A stretch of DNA of 44,298 nucleotides, from positions 1 through 44,298 of the forward strand of contig JAPLTU010000031.1 of assembly GCA_026397965.1 (NCBI GenBank), in the 5' to 3' direction. Source of the DNA: Verrucomicrobiota bacterium. GTDB taxonomy: Bacteria; Verrucomicrobiota; Verrucomicrobiia; Opitutales; UBA953. A program made the position numbers and the translations under genes. The notes beneath the pieces were generated by a model, which was given only the letters and a program-made list of their open reading frames with translations, searched no databases and was not told where the DNA came from. Positions 14,851-23,019 of the stretch are shown one piece after another (within the stretch, counting starts at the first letter, position 1; the number at the start of each line of letters is the position of its first letter).

Positions 14851-16212
14851 TTAGGTTAATCGCTTCAATTCACCCGTGCTATCTCCAAACTGAACGTCGC
14901 GGATGTCCATGCGGTTTAACATGCTGACCCAGAGATTATTAATCGGCGTCTCCTTCTGGTACACGATATGCCGACCCTGCCGAATGGTACCGCAACCCCG
15001 ACCCGCAAGTAAGACGGGCAAGTCATCGTGATTATGACGGTCGCCATCGCCGTTACCGCTGCCGTAGACGATCATCGAATGGTCCAGCAGGTTGCCATCC
15101 CCTTCCTTGACTGATTTCAAGCGGGCCAGGAAATACGCCAGGTGGGTCGAGTGGAATTTATTGATGTCCTGAATCTTCGAAAGCTTCGCGGCATCGTTGC
15201 CGTGGTGCGAAAGGTTGTGGTGCCCTTCGCGGACATTGATGAAGGGGTATGATCGATTGCTGCCCTCGTTCGCAAAGACAAACGAACAGATGCGGGTGGT
15301 GTCCGTTTGGAACGCCAACACGACCAAGTCCGCCAAGAGCTTAAGGTGCTCGGCATAGCTTTCCGGAATACCTTTCGGCATCCGGGCACCGGGCGGAAGC
15401 TGGGGCTTACCCATCGTTCCGGATTTAAGGATACGTAATTCGAGCTCCCGTACCGCCGTAAAATATTCGTCGAGCTTCCGCTGGTCTTGGACACCCAGCC
15501 GGATGTTAAGTTCGCGGAAGTCGTCGCGCACCGCATCGAGGACGCTCTTTCGCTGCGATTCGCGCTGGGCTCGCTCGACCGTCGTACCGGAACCAAAAAG
15601 CCGCTCAAAGATTAGGGCGGGGTTCACTTCTTTGGGCATTGGCTGCGAAGCGGAACGCCAAGAAAGATTAGATTCGTAGATGCAACTGTAGCCCGAGTCG
15701 CAACCGCCGGCGAGTTTACTGGCGTCGGCACCGATTTCCAAAGAAGCTAAGCGGGTGCGATCGCCCATGCGCGAAGCGGCCAGCTGGTCGGCCGAGATGC
15801 CCACGCGGATATTCGCGCCGTCGGTCTTCCGTGGCTGCGCGCCGGTCAGATAGGCGCTCATCGCTCGAGCGTGGTCGCCGCCGCCGTCGCCATGGGAACG
15901 TGCCTTATCGGAGGTCAATCCGGTCAAGATCGAAAAGTCGTTCTTCAAGTCAGCCAAGGGCTCAAGAATCGGAGGCAGTTTAGAGGGCAGCACGCCATCG
16001 GAGGTGGCAGACCGATTGACGCGCCAGCCGTCCATGTTCACGCCGTTTGGCACATAAATATAGGCCATGCGATTAGGCGCGGCCTTGGCTGCCGGGGTAT
16101 TTCCAGCTGCCCAGCTCGTCTGCATCCCCATCGCCTCAAGCCACGGTAAAGCCATGGCAACGCCCATGCCCTTGAGGATGGTACGGCGCTTTATCTGCTG
16201 GTCTGATTTCAT
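14851..16212 (-). CDS. DUF1552 family Tat-exported protein
   Basis: 453 residues from ATG 16212, four bases after the stop of the upstream DUF1592 gene; an in-frame start at 16251 would overlap that gene and is less likely. A Tat signal is present (IKRRTILKGMGVAMALPWLEAM). The body is typical DUF1552, with AYIYVPNGVNMDGW near the N-terminus, the GGGDHARAMSAYLTG block, LEIGADASKLAGGCDSGYSC, and the C-terminal HNHDDLPVLLAGRGCG. The family resembles alkaline-phosphatase-fold DUF1501 proteins and nearly always follows a DUF1592/DUF1588 cytochrome gene in PVC bacteria. The pair is presumed to act together in the periplasm, but the reaction is not known. Confidence 0.93.
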   Translation of the reverse strand: MKSDQQIKRRTILKGMGVAMALPWLEAMGMQTSWAAGNTPAAKAAPNRMAYIYVPNGVNMDGWRVNRSATSDGVLPSKLPPILEPLADLKNDFSILTGLTSDKARSHGDGGGDHARAMSAYLTGAQPRKTDGANIRVGISADQLAASRMGDRTRLASLEIGADASKLAGGCDSGYSCIYESNLSWRSASQPMPKEVNPALIFERLFGSGTTVERAQRESQRKSVLDAVRDDFRELNIRLGVQDQRKLDEYFTAVRELELRILKSGTMGKPQLPPGARMPKGIPESYAEHLKLLADLVVLAFQTDTTRICSFVFANEGSNRSYPFINVREGHHNLSHHGNDAAKLSKIQDINKFHSTHLAYFLARLKSVKEGDGNLLDHSMIVYGSGNGDGDRHNHDDLPVLLAGRGCGTIRQGRHIVYQKETPINNLWVSMLNRMDIRDVQFGDSTGELKRLT

Positions 16213-16216
16213 GGGG

Positions 16217-18538
16217 CTATTTCTTCTTAATGGTTTCTGACCCGCTTTCAACCTGTGATGTTCCCCGCCGGAGGCGGAAAGGGTCGCTGAGCACGACGCC
16301 TAAGACCAAGGCGGAGATATGATTTCCACCTTTGGCCGTGGCTTCAGCGATGCGATCCAAGGCGGGCTCATCATAAAACTCCAGTCCGCGGCCCAAGCCG
16401 TAAGTCAGGAGCTTAGCCGAAAGATTGCGGACGTAGCGGGCCTGATCGTCCTTCAAGATGGCCTTCAGCTGCGTGGCCCCCTTGAAAGTACGACCGTCGG
16501 GCAACTTTCCAGAGGTATCGATCGGTCCGCCATCATCCACGGTGCGGCTCTGCCCAATCGCATCGAATTTTTCGAAGGCGAAGCCGATGGCGTCCATCCG
16601 GGTATGGCACGACGCACAGGTCGGATCGGCGCGATGCTGCTCCATCCGTTGGCGCAGCGTGCCCGCCAGTTTATGCTGCGATTCGAGCGACGCGACGGCG
16701 GGCGGCGCGGGTGGCGGAGGTGAACCAAGAATCTGCTCCAGGATCCACTTGCCACGTTTGACCGGCGAGGTGCGGTCTGGGTTCGAGGTGGCCGTCAAGA
16801 TGCTCGCCTGCGTCAGGACGCCGCCGCGTTCGCCTGCCGGAAGCTGAATGCGCAGGAATTCTCCCTGATCGCGACCGCGGCTGAATGCGGTGACGTTAAT
16901 TTTATAAAGAGACGCGAGGGAGCGATTAACGTAAGTGAAATCAGCATCGATGATATCTAAGATATTGCGATCGTCGCGGACGATCTCGGTCAAGAAAAGT
17001 TCCGTCTCGCGCACCATCGACGCTCGCAGGTTTTCGTTGAACAGCGGGAACTGCGACGTGTCCGGCGAGACGGTCGCAAGCCGGCGAATCTGGAGCCATT
17101 GCAGGCCAAAGCCAGTCACGAAGTATTGCGAGCGCGGATCACGCAACATGCGCTTGGCCTGCGCCTCAAGGGCGCCGCTTAATTTCTTGTTGGCCGCGAG
17201 GGCAAATAACTCTTCGTCGGGGAGCGAACCCCAGAGGAAATAACTGAGCCGGGAGGCCAGAGCAAATTCGCCCACGGGATGGGCGTCTTTGGCCGTCGGT
17301 TGCTCATCCTGCTCCGCCCGGAAGATGAACTTCGGCGAGGCGAGGACGACGGCGATCATCGCGCGCGCGCCGGCCTCCCAGGAGCCACCGGCTTTTTCGG
17401 CCTCGTTAAAAATGCGCTCATACCGCTGCGTTTCGGCGACGGTGGCCGGACGACGGAAGGCCCGGCTGACAAACCAATTGACGATGAACTGTGCCCTGGC
17501 CGCCGCCGGCTTGCCTTCGACCAAGACGCTTAGGCGGCGCTGCAGATCCGTCCGCGTATCGAGCGGCCCAAGCAGCCGCAAACGTAAGCCAGATAAGGTC
17601 CGCGTCGCGGTCGCCGGCTTTTCGGGAGCATTCAACCACGTCAACGTGAAGTTATGTTTTCCTTGTTTGATCGTGGCCTTAACTTCGGCCGTTTCAGATT
17701 TTACCGCGGTCTTGAAACCATAAACTCCGACCTCTGCGCCATCGATCAGAAAAGAAACCTTAGGCGGCGGATCGCCGGCGCTCCCGGTCGCGCGCAAACG
17801 CACAGAGATCAAGTAGTCTCCGTCGCGCGGGACCTCCATGGCTCCCGACATCGAAGCCGTGGGGTTGAAATACCGTTGCTGTTGGACGTTCTTTCCCCGC
17901 GGAAGCATGTCCACCATCGCGAAGCCCGTGCCATCAGGTTCATTAGGGCCCGTCGGCATCGCCTTGCCGGCGACTAAATCTGCCGCGGCGATGTATCGTT
18001 CGAGGTGGACGGGAGAAAATGACAGCACGTCGCCGATATTATCGAAGCCATAGCCGGTATCGTCCGCCGGGAAATCCATCGAGAAATTTCCCTCCACCAG
18101 ACAGAGGTCTCGAATAGTATTATTATATTCCGGGCGGTTTAGCCGCCGAATCGTCACTGAGCCGGGGTCGACCTTAGTCCGGAGTTGCGCGCGATAAACC
18201 AAACCGTGCACCTCGCGCTGCAGCTGTTCGATTTCGGCTAGCGAGGGCCGAACTTTTTTTTTGGCCGGTGGCATTTCGCCAACGTTGACCTGATTGAGCA
18301 CTTCGCGCCAAAGTCGTTGCTGCGAGAACATCCGGCTGTCGTCCTTGATCTCTTCGAAATTGATCTCCCCCTTGGCCAAGTCATTCCCGTGACATTCATA
18401 ACAGTACTTATCCAGGAAGGGTTTGACGCCTTTTTGAAAGTCCTGGCCGGAGACCAAGCTACTCCCAAACACCCACGCCACCAGCCAACCCAGCTGGAGA
18501 GCGGGTCGCCATTGGAGGCCTTGAGCGGGGCATATCAT
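16217..18538 (-). CDS. DUF1592-type PVC cytochrome c protein (DUF1587/1595/1592/1588/1585)
   Basis: 773 residues with a short N-terminal hydrophobic export segment (about 14-31). The first heme motif is CYECH (46-50) in a PVC cytochrome domain, followed by DUF1587 (VTIRRLNRPEYNNTIRDLC), a carbohydrate-binding-like beta domain (about 210-320, DYLISVRLRATG), DUF1595, DUF1592 (SRLSYFLWGSLPDEEL), DUF1588 with a second heme motif CASCH (641-645, then TRMDAIGFAFEKFDAIG) and DUF1585 at the end (LLTYGLGRGLEFYDEPALD). Two heme sites imply electron transfer, probably in extracellular or periplasmic polymer degradation together with the DUF1552 protein encoded just downstream. The ATG at 18538 gives a slightly unusual signal peptide and could be revised. 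Confidence 0.93.
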   Translation of the reverse strand: MICPAQGLQWRPALQLGWLVAWVFGSSLVSGQDFQKGVKPFLDKYCYECHGNDLAKGEINFEEIKDDSRMFSQQRLWREVLNQVNVGEMPPAKKKVRPSLAEIEQLQREVHGLVYRAQLRTKVDPGSVTIRRLNRPEYNNTIRDLCLVEGNFSMDFPADDTGYGFDNIGDVLSFSPVHLERYIAAADLVAGKAMPTGPNEPDGTGFAMVDMLPRGKNVQQQRYFNPTASMSGAMEVPRDGDYLISVRLRATGSAGDPPPKVSFLIDGAEVGVYGFKTAVKSETAEVKATIKQGKHNFTLTWLNAPEKPATATRTLSGLRLRLLGPLDTRTDLQRRLSVLVEGKPAAARAQFIVNWFVSRAFRRPATVAETQRYERIFNEAEKAGGSWEAGARAMIAVVLASPKFIFRAEQDEQPTAKDAHPVGEFALASRLSYFLWGSLPDEELFALAANKKLSGALEAQAKRMLRDPRSQYFVTGFGLQWLQIRRLATVSPDTSQFPLFNENLRASMVRETELFLTEIVRDDRNILDIIDADFTYVNRSLASLYKINVTAFSRGRDQGEFLRIQLPAGERGGVLTQASILTATSNPDRTSPVKRGKWILEQILGSPPPPAPPAVASLESQHKLAGTLRQRMEQHRADPTCASCHTRMDAIGFAFEKFDAIGQSRTVDDGGPIDTSGKLPDGRTFKGATQLKAILKDDQARYVRNLSAKLLTYGLGRGLEFYDEPALDRIAEATAKGGNHISALVLGVVLSDPFRLRRGTSQVESGSETIKKK

Positions 18539-18832
18539 AGCAAATTAAAGACAGAACAGGCGGGCGAAGGTTGCAATCACCAGAGGGTGATTTATCTAAA
18601 AGACCCAAATTTGGTTTTTATTATGCAAGTATCTATCTATTAACTATTTATGAATTAATTTGTTTTAATTTTGGCCAGTTAAGTCGCTTTTTCATATTTT
18701 CGAGCCCGTTTTCGGCTCACTTCCCTTCATTTAAACTGCTATTAGCTCCGTTAAAGCCAAGAATGGACAAGAAGTTGCGAAACCTAACACTGGGTTTGGT
18801 GTTCTAAACAATGCCACCCCGCCTCTTTCCTC
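18539..18832. promoter_or_regulatory. AT-rich divergent promoter region upstream of the type II secretion plus operon
   Basis: The 18585-18700 part is much richer in A and T than the surroundings (for example TCTATCTATTAACTATTT and AATTAATTTGTTTTAATTTT), with a CCAAATTTGG palindrome near 18605. It separates the minus-strand DUF1592 gene from the plus-strand secretion operon, so both promoters probably lie here. No pair of -35/-10 boxes is convincing enough to place. Confidence 0.5.
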
Positions 18833-19474
18833 ATGCCCCACCCTCAAAGCCAGCCATTTCTTAGCCTGATCGCGGGAGTTACCGTTTTAACCGCGGCCAC
18901 CACCCTCCATGCCATTGACCTTGATGGGCTGGTAAAGAATTCCCCCTTTGGTGAATCCAGAGGCAGCGCCGTCGCCAATGCTAAGCCCGGCACCCTCGAA
19001 TTCCGGGGAATGTATGCGGATAATGGCGTCACTTATTTCAGTATTTATAATTCTGTTACCAAACAATCCAACTGGGTGCCCCAAGGGGAAGCCCAAGGTG
19101 GATCCATTCCATTTTCGGTCAAAAGTTATGATCCAGACAACGAGTCCGTCGTCATCGATAACGGCGGTCAAGCGGTCAGCCTGCAATTACACCAAGCCAC
19201 GGTGGTCCCTTACTCCGGCGCATCAGCGGCCGTGGCGGCCGCAGCTCCAGCCGGCGGCACCGCCGCTGCGGGAGGATTTAATAACGGCCAACCACCCTCC
19301 GCGGAACAGATCCAGGCCTTTAGGGATGAGATGCGCCGTCGCTTTGGCGATCGCGGTCAAGGTGGTCCAGGCGGCGAAGTGGTGGCCGCGCCTGTCGCCA
19401 AATCCTCGAAGGCCTCCAAGGCCGAAGCAGCGGCGGCAACGCCTAAGGTTAAGACTTCTAAAAATAAACAGTAA
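18833..19474 (+). CDS. Exported protein, first gene of the type II secretion operon; possible GspC/PilP-like role
   Basis: 213 residues. Signal peptide to about residue 27 (TLHA-ID). A folded part (about 50-128) reads LEFRGMYADNGVTYFSIYN...NWVPQGE...VVIDNGGQAVSLQLHQATVV, a beta-rich pattern like the periplasmic HR/PilP domain of GspC (feature of unit, gap, product stored behind G, then L.L). The C-terminal third is low complexity: Ala/Gly-rich, then a DEMRRRFGDRGQGGPGG patch, then a Lys/Ala/Ser tail (KASKAEAAAATPKVKTSKNK). It sits 18 bp before gspG. A canonical gspC is absent from the window, so this protein may link the secretin to the inner-membrane platform. That is inference from position and weak pattern. 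It lacks the N-terminal transmembrane anchor of GspC. Confidence 0.6.
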   Translation: MPHPQSQPFLSLIAGVTVLTAATTLHAIDLDGLVKNSPFGESRGSAVANAKPGTLEFRGMYADNGVTYFSIYNSVTKQSNWVPQGEAQGGSIPFSVKSYDPDNESVVIDNGGQAVSLQLHQATVVPYSGASAAVAAAAPAGGTAAAGGFNNGQPPSAEQIQAFRDEMRRRFGDRGQGGPGGEVVAAPVAKSSKASKAEAAAATPKVKTSKNKQ

Positions 19475-19492
19475 TCTTCTTATCCACTTTTC

Positions 19493-19939
19493 ATGAATAC
19501 TCCTAAGACGCCCGCCGTGCGCCACCTGCGCAAAGGCTTTACTCTGCTCGAAATCCTCATCGCCGTCGCCATCGTCGGCATGCTGGTCGGCCTTGCGGTC
19601 ACGAACACCGACAAAATCTTGGGTCAAAGCCAAGAGGGTGTGGCCAAATTATTCGTCAACGAATCGCTGAAGACCTCCTTGGTGCGTTACCGCATCGACA
19701 TGGGCGACTATCCTTCAAGCGATGAAGGCATCAAATCGTTGATCGTTGCGCCCGAAGGCAAGGCCGATCGCTGGCGCGGCCCTTACATGGAAGCCAAAGG
19801 CGGCCGCAATCCCGTCGACCCTTGGAACGAAGAGTATCAATACCGCTACCCCGGTGCGCATAACACCGAAAGTTATGATTTGTTTTCGAAAGGCCGGGAC
19901 AAACAGCCAGACACTGCGGACGATATCGGCAACTGGTGA
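19493..19939 (+). CDS. gspG: Type II secretion major pseudopilin GspG
   Basis: 148 residues. Class III prepilin leader ends RKG-FTLLE: cleavage after G15, mature F1 and E5 (E20). The hydrophobic helix continues ILIAVAIVGMLVGLAV. The family's core YRIDMGDYPSSDEGIKSLI...GPYM...PVDPWNEEYQYRYPG is present, as is the C-terminal acidic loop (KGRDKQPDTADDIGNW) that binds calcium in known GspG proteins. It forms the shaft of the pseudopilus that pushes substrates through the secretin. The stop overlaps the GTG start of gspH by 4 bp. Confidence 0.96.
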   Translation: MNTPKTPAVRHLRKGFTLLEILIAVAIVGMLVGLAVTNTDKILGQSQEGVAKLFVNESLKTSLVRYRIDMGDYPSSDEGIKSLIVAPEGKADRWRGPYMEAKGGRNPVDPWNEEYQYRYPGAHNTESYDLFSKGRDKQPDTADDIGNW

Positions 19940-20457
19940 AGGAGTCCCTTCAGTCACCCACCGGTGCGCCGGCTCGAAGCGGCTTCACCCTCCTGGAAAC
20001 GCTGCTTGTGATTGGCCTGATGAGCATGCTCGCGGCCGTCTTGATCGGCGGCTCCGCGTCGCTGCTTAAAGGCACGGCCCGCTCCGACCCGGAAGACGCT
20101 CTCTTGGCGTTGATGCAAAAACTTCGGCGCGAGGCCGTGGAACAAGCGCAGACCATCGAGCTTATTCAAGTCAGAAAAACCGAAGGTGAAGAAGGCGCTG
20201 ATTTCACCTGGGGCGAGGACCATGAAGAGACCTTGCCGATCCAGGCTGGAGTCTCCGTCAAAATCATCGGCCCCGAAGTCGGCGGAGCCATTTTAATAGG
20301 CGGACTGGAGACCGAAAGCTCCGTCGCCCGCTTACGTTTTTATCCGGATGGCACGTGTGACCGCGTCCGGCTCGAAATTGTCCGGAGTGAAAATCGCCGG
20401 ATCACGCCAATCGACCCCCTTACCTGTGCCCCGCTGCCGGCGGTAGATGCCAAATGA
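19936..20457 (+). CDS. gspH: Type II secretion minor pseudopilin GspH
   Basis: 173 residues from GTG 19936, overlapping the gspG stop (GTGA). The prepilin motif is RSG-FTLLE, with cleavage after G16 and Glu at mature position 5; Ser stands before the Gly instead of the usual Lys/Arg. After the helix comes LMQKLRREAVEQAQ and a beta-rich C-terminal domain containing VARLRFYPDGTCDRVRLEI, the GspH/FimT-like block. It is a minor pseudopilin linking the tip complex to the GspG shaft. Assignment as H is from order and the FYPDG block. Confidence 0.88.
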   Translation: MKESLQSPTGAPARSGFTLLETLLVIGLMSMLAAVLIGGSASLLKGTARSDPEDALLALMQKLRREAVEQAQTIELIQVRKTEGEEGADFTWGEDHEETLPIQAGVSVKIIGPEVGGAILIGGLETESSVARLRFYPDGTCDRVRLEIVRSENRRITPIDPLTCAPLPAVDAK

Positions 20458-21146
20458 AGACCCGAGGCTTTACCCTTATCGAGGTCCTTGTCAGCCTCGC
20501 GATCTTTGCCCTCGCGGCGGTCGGATTAGGTTCAGCGTATTCCAACGTCTTACTCGGACGGATGGCTTTAAGGCAAAACTCTACCGAACTGGAAGATATG
20601 GCGCGGGCCCGAGCGGCCCTCATGGAGTCGGCCAACTTCGAAGACGCCGAAGGCGGTGGCGACATCCATTTGCCGGGAAATCGCGCGGCACGCTGGAAAT
20701 CAAAAATTGAACCCACCGCCGTCAGCGATCTGTTTAGCGTCGTCTTGTCCGTCGAAATCCAAGCGGAAGAAAATGGCGAATATTCGCCCGAGAAGACGGA
20801 GGCCCGCCTGCTGTTACGCCCGACGTGGTCGGTGCCGGCCGATCGCACTAAGATTCGCGACGAGGCCAAGCAAAAACTCGAACGCGAACGCGGTTACACC
20901 GAGTCCAACGGTAATTCCAGTTTTGTCAGTAAAGCGACTTCACCTAAAGGCACTACCACCGCCGCCGGAGGCAAGGGCAACACGCCCCCAGGCAAGGGCA
21001 CGAACAACGGCAAAGGCAGTAACAACGGCAAAGGTACAAATAACGGCAGCGGCAAAGGTAATAGCAACACCGGCGGGAAAAATGGCGGAGCAACGCCACC
21101 ACCGGCCCCCAAGGGCGCAGGCGCTGCACCCAAATCTGTCCAATGA
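20454..21146 (+). CDS. gspI: Type II secretion minor pseudopilin GspI with Gly/Asn/Lys-rich tail
   Basis: 230 residues, roughly twice the usual GspI length. The leader is very short, MKTRG-FTLIEVLVSLAIFAL, as is typical for GspI, with Glu at mature position 5. The pseudopilin body ends near residue 125. From about 160 the sequence is low complexity: repeated KGTNNGKGSNNGKG units, then Gly/Pro/Ala. This tail is probably disordered and outside the known family fold. Starts by ATGA overlap with gspH and its stop overlaps gspJ. GspI forms the pseudopilus tip with GspJ and GspK. Confidence 0.88.
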   Translation: MKTRGFTLIEVLVSLAIFALAAVGLGSAYSNVLLGRMALRQNSTELEDMARARAALMESANFEDAEGGGDIHLPGNRAARWKSKIEPTAVSDLFSVVLSVEIQAEENGEYSPEKTEARLLLRPTWSVPADRTKIRDEAKQKLERERGYTESNGNSSFVSKATSPKGTTTAAGGKGNTPPGKGTNNGKGSNNGKGTNNGSGKGNSNTGGKNGGATPPPAPKGAGAAPKSVQ

Positions 21147-21793
21147 GTGCCGCTTCGCCTCAGTCTCGCCGCGGTTTCACGCTCCTGGAGACGCTCGTTT
21201 CCTTGGCTCTCTTGGGCGTACTGATGGTCACGCTGAATACTTTCTTATTTTCGATGAGCGAACTCTGGGGCGATCGCCGAGATCAGCGGCTCTTCGATCA
21301 ACACGTGAAAGCGGGCACGCGACTCTTAAGGGAGACCTTCGACGCCGCCACGATTGGCCCCGGGGCGACCGGCGTCGTCATCAAAGATACGCGCTCCGGC
21401 AACGGCACCACCGAACCTCGACTGGCTTTCTTGCTCGCCGACGCCGGGCGTCTGGCCGATTGGCCTGCGACGCCTCTTCCCGACGTAGATTTCTCGCTCT
21501 ACGTGGAAGCCGAGAAAGGCCTCGTGCTCCAGTGGCAATCGCGCTTGGAAATCGAACGTGATACCAATGACCTCCACGAAACCGTCATTTCGCCGTTCGT
21601 CACTGCGATTCATTACGAATATTATGACGCGACCTTAAAGACTTGGAGCGTCGAAGACGAGCCGAAGCAAAACGACGGCAGTACGGCCTGGTTGCAACCG
21701 GCGCGCGTCCATCTCGATTTCGCCCGCGGATCCCTCAAATCGACGTCGGTCATTGACATGCCCATCAAGCGTTCCGGCGCTTCACGACCATGA
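21143..21793 (+). CDS. gspJ: Type II secretion minor pseudopilin GspJ
   Basis: 216 residues. The prepilin leader ends SRRG-FTLLETLVSLALLGVLM, with cleavage after G11 and Glu at mature position 5. The GspJ body includes RLLRETFDAATIGP, a beta-strand region (PRLAFLLADAGRLADWP), and the C-terminal IHYEYYD...W block, which matches the final strands of GspJ. It overlaps gspI and gspK by 4 bp on either side. Role: pseudopilus tip with GspI and GspK. Confidence 0.9.
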   Translation: MSAASPQSRRGFTLLETLVSLALLGVLMVTLNTFLFSMSELWGDRRDQRLFDQHVKAGTRLLRETFDAATIGPGATGVVIKDTRSGNGTTEPRLAFLLADAGRLADWPATPLPDVDFSLYVEAEKGLVLQWQSRLEIERDTNDLHETVISPFVTAIHYEYYDATLKTWSVEDEPKQNDGSTAWLQPARVHLDFARGSLKSTSVIDMPIKRSGASRP

Positions 21794-23019
21794 AGCAACG
21801 TCGTCGCGGTTCCGTCATCGTGGTGGTCTTGGTGCTGATCACCTTGGCATCCCTGCTCTTGGGGCGATTCATGGAAGACAATTCCCTTGAGCTCTCCATG
21901 ATCACCCACGAAGCCGATAAGCGTCGGCTCCGGGCTGATGCCCAATCGGAGCTGGAACTTGCCATCGCCGTCATCGCCGAGATTCGCTCCATCGACCTGA
22001 ATAAGATTCATGCCGTCTCCCAGGGCTTTGAGGATCCCCACGCTTACGCCGGCTTCCCGCCCCGCGAAGGCCTTGAAGTGACTTTTGAGTTCGAGGACGA
22101 AAGTTCGAAGCTCTCTCTCAGCACGACGGACAAGAACGGGCTGATTCAGCTTCTTTACTCGCTCGGCCAAGAACAGCGCGATGCGGAACGGGTGGCGGAC
22201 GCTATCGTCGCCTGGACCAGTAAAAAATATGAGTCCATCGAGGAAGAGGCGACCGATGCCGCTTACGAGCGCGCCGCCTTATCCCACCGCCCCGCCCGTC
22301 GGCCGATTCGCAACTTCGAAGAATTCCGCACCATCGGCGTGGCTAAAGAATTCTTCTTCGACGAAGAAGGTCGGCCCACCCCGCTATTCGAAGCCTTCAA
22401 GGGGTGCGTGAGCCTCTACACGTTCGACCGTTGTAATATTAATACCGCTTCCGATGCCGTCATCCTCTCCCAAGGCCTTGACGACAAGCAGTTGGCCATC
22501 ATCCGCGAACGGCAAGCGACGGACAGCAAGCGGATCGTGGGGACTCCCCCTTATTTCCGCGTAACCAGCGAAGTTCGGCAGATGGTGGGCGGAAATGCCC
22601 CCCTCCAGCGTTTCGACGACGAAATTCAGATTCTTTGGGTACGCGCGACCGTCAAGGAAGGCCTCGCCCAGTGCCGGACCAGCGCCTTGGTCGCTATCCG
22701 CTCCGACATCACGTTCACCGCGCCCGTGGCCGACCCCGAAACCTCCCCCTCGATCGACATCAAAGGCAGCACGAAGGCCCCAATTATCCCAAAAACATCG
22801 GGAACCTCGACAGCCTCCGCAGGGTCGACTACATCAACGACTAAAGCAGCCGCTACCTCCACGACCACCCCCGGAGTCGAACCCCCGACATCCCTTGGCA
22901 AATCCACGCTCGGCGGCCGAGCCTCCAGCAAGACCATCAATTATCCCTTTCAAATCCTCGCCTGGAACGAAGACAACGGCCCAGCGAAAAAACCCCCGAC
23001 CCCTCCGCCCCCTAAATGA
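21790..23019 (+). CDS. gspK: Type II secretion minor pseudopilin GspK
   Basis: 409 residues. The leader RRRG-SVIVVVLVLITLASLLL has the cleavage Gly at 7 but no Glu at mature position 5, which is the known exception for GspK. The large globular part contains KLSLSTTDKNGLIQLL and the helix-hairpin-helix-like segment CNINTASDAVILSQGLDDKQ (starting near residue 214), both GspK features. The C-terminal 90 residues are Thr/Ser/Pro-rich (GTSTASAGSTTSTTKAAATS, PPTPPPPK) and probably flexible. GspK caps the pseudopilus. Overlaps gspJ and gspL by 4 bp. Confidence 0.92.
   Translation: MKQRRRGSVIVVVLVLITLASLLLGRFMEDNSLELSMITHEADKRRLRADAQSELELAIAVIAEIRSIDLNKIHAVSQGFEDPHAYAGFPPREGLEVTFEFEDESSKLSLSTTDKNGLIQLLYSLGQEQRDAERVADAIVAWTSKKYESIEEEATDAAYERAALSHRPARRPIRNFEEFRTIGVAKEFFFDEEGRPTPLFEAFKGCVSLYTFDRCNINTASDAVILSQGLDDKQLAIIRERQATDSKRIVGTPPYFRVTSEVRQMVGGNAPLQRFDDEIQILWVRATVKEGLAQCRTSALVAIRSDITFTAPVADPETSPSIDIKGSTKAPIIPKTSGTSTASAGSTTSTTKAAATSTTTPGVEPPTSLGKSTLGGRASSKTINYPFQILAWNEDNGPAKKPPTPPPPK

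Noticed and set aside
20656-21561. 301-residue frame overlapping gspI and gspJ
   Set aside because: It runs across the gspI-gspJ junction in another frame; the gsp frames have prepilin leaders and 4-bp overlaps.
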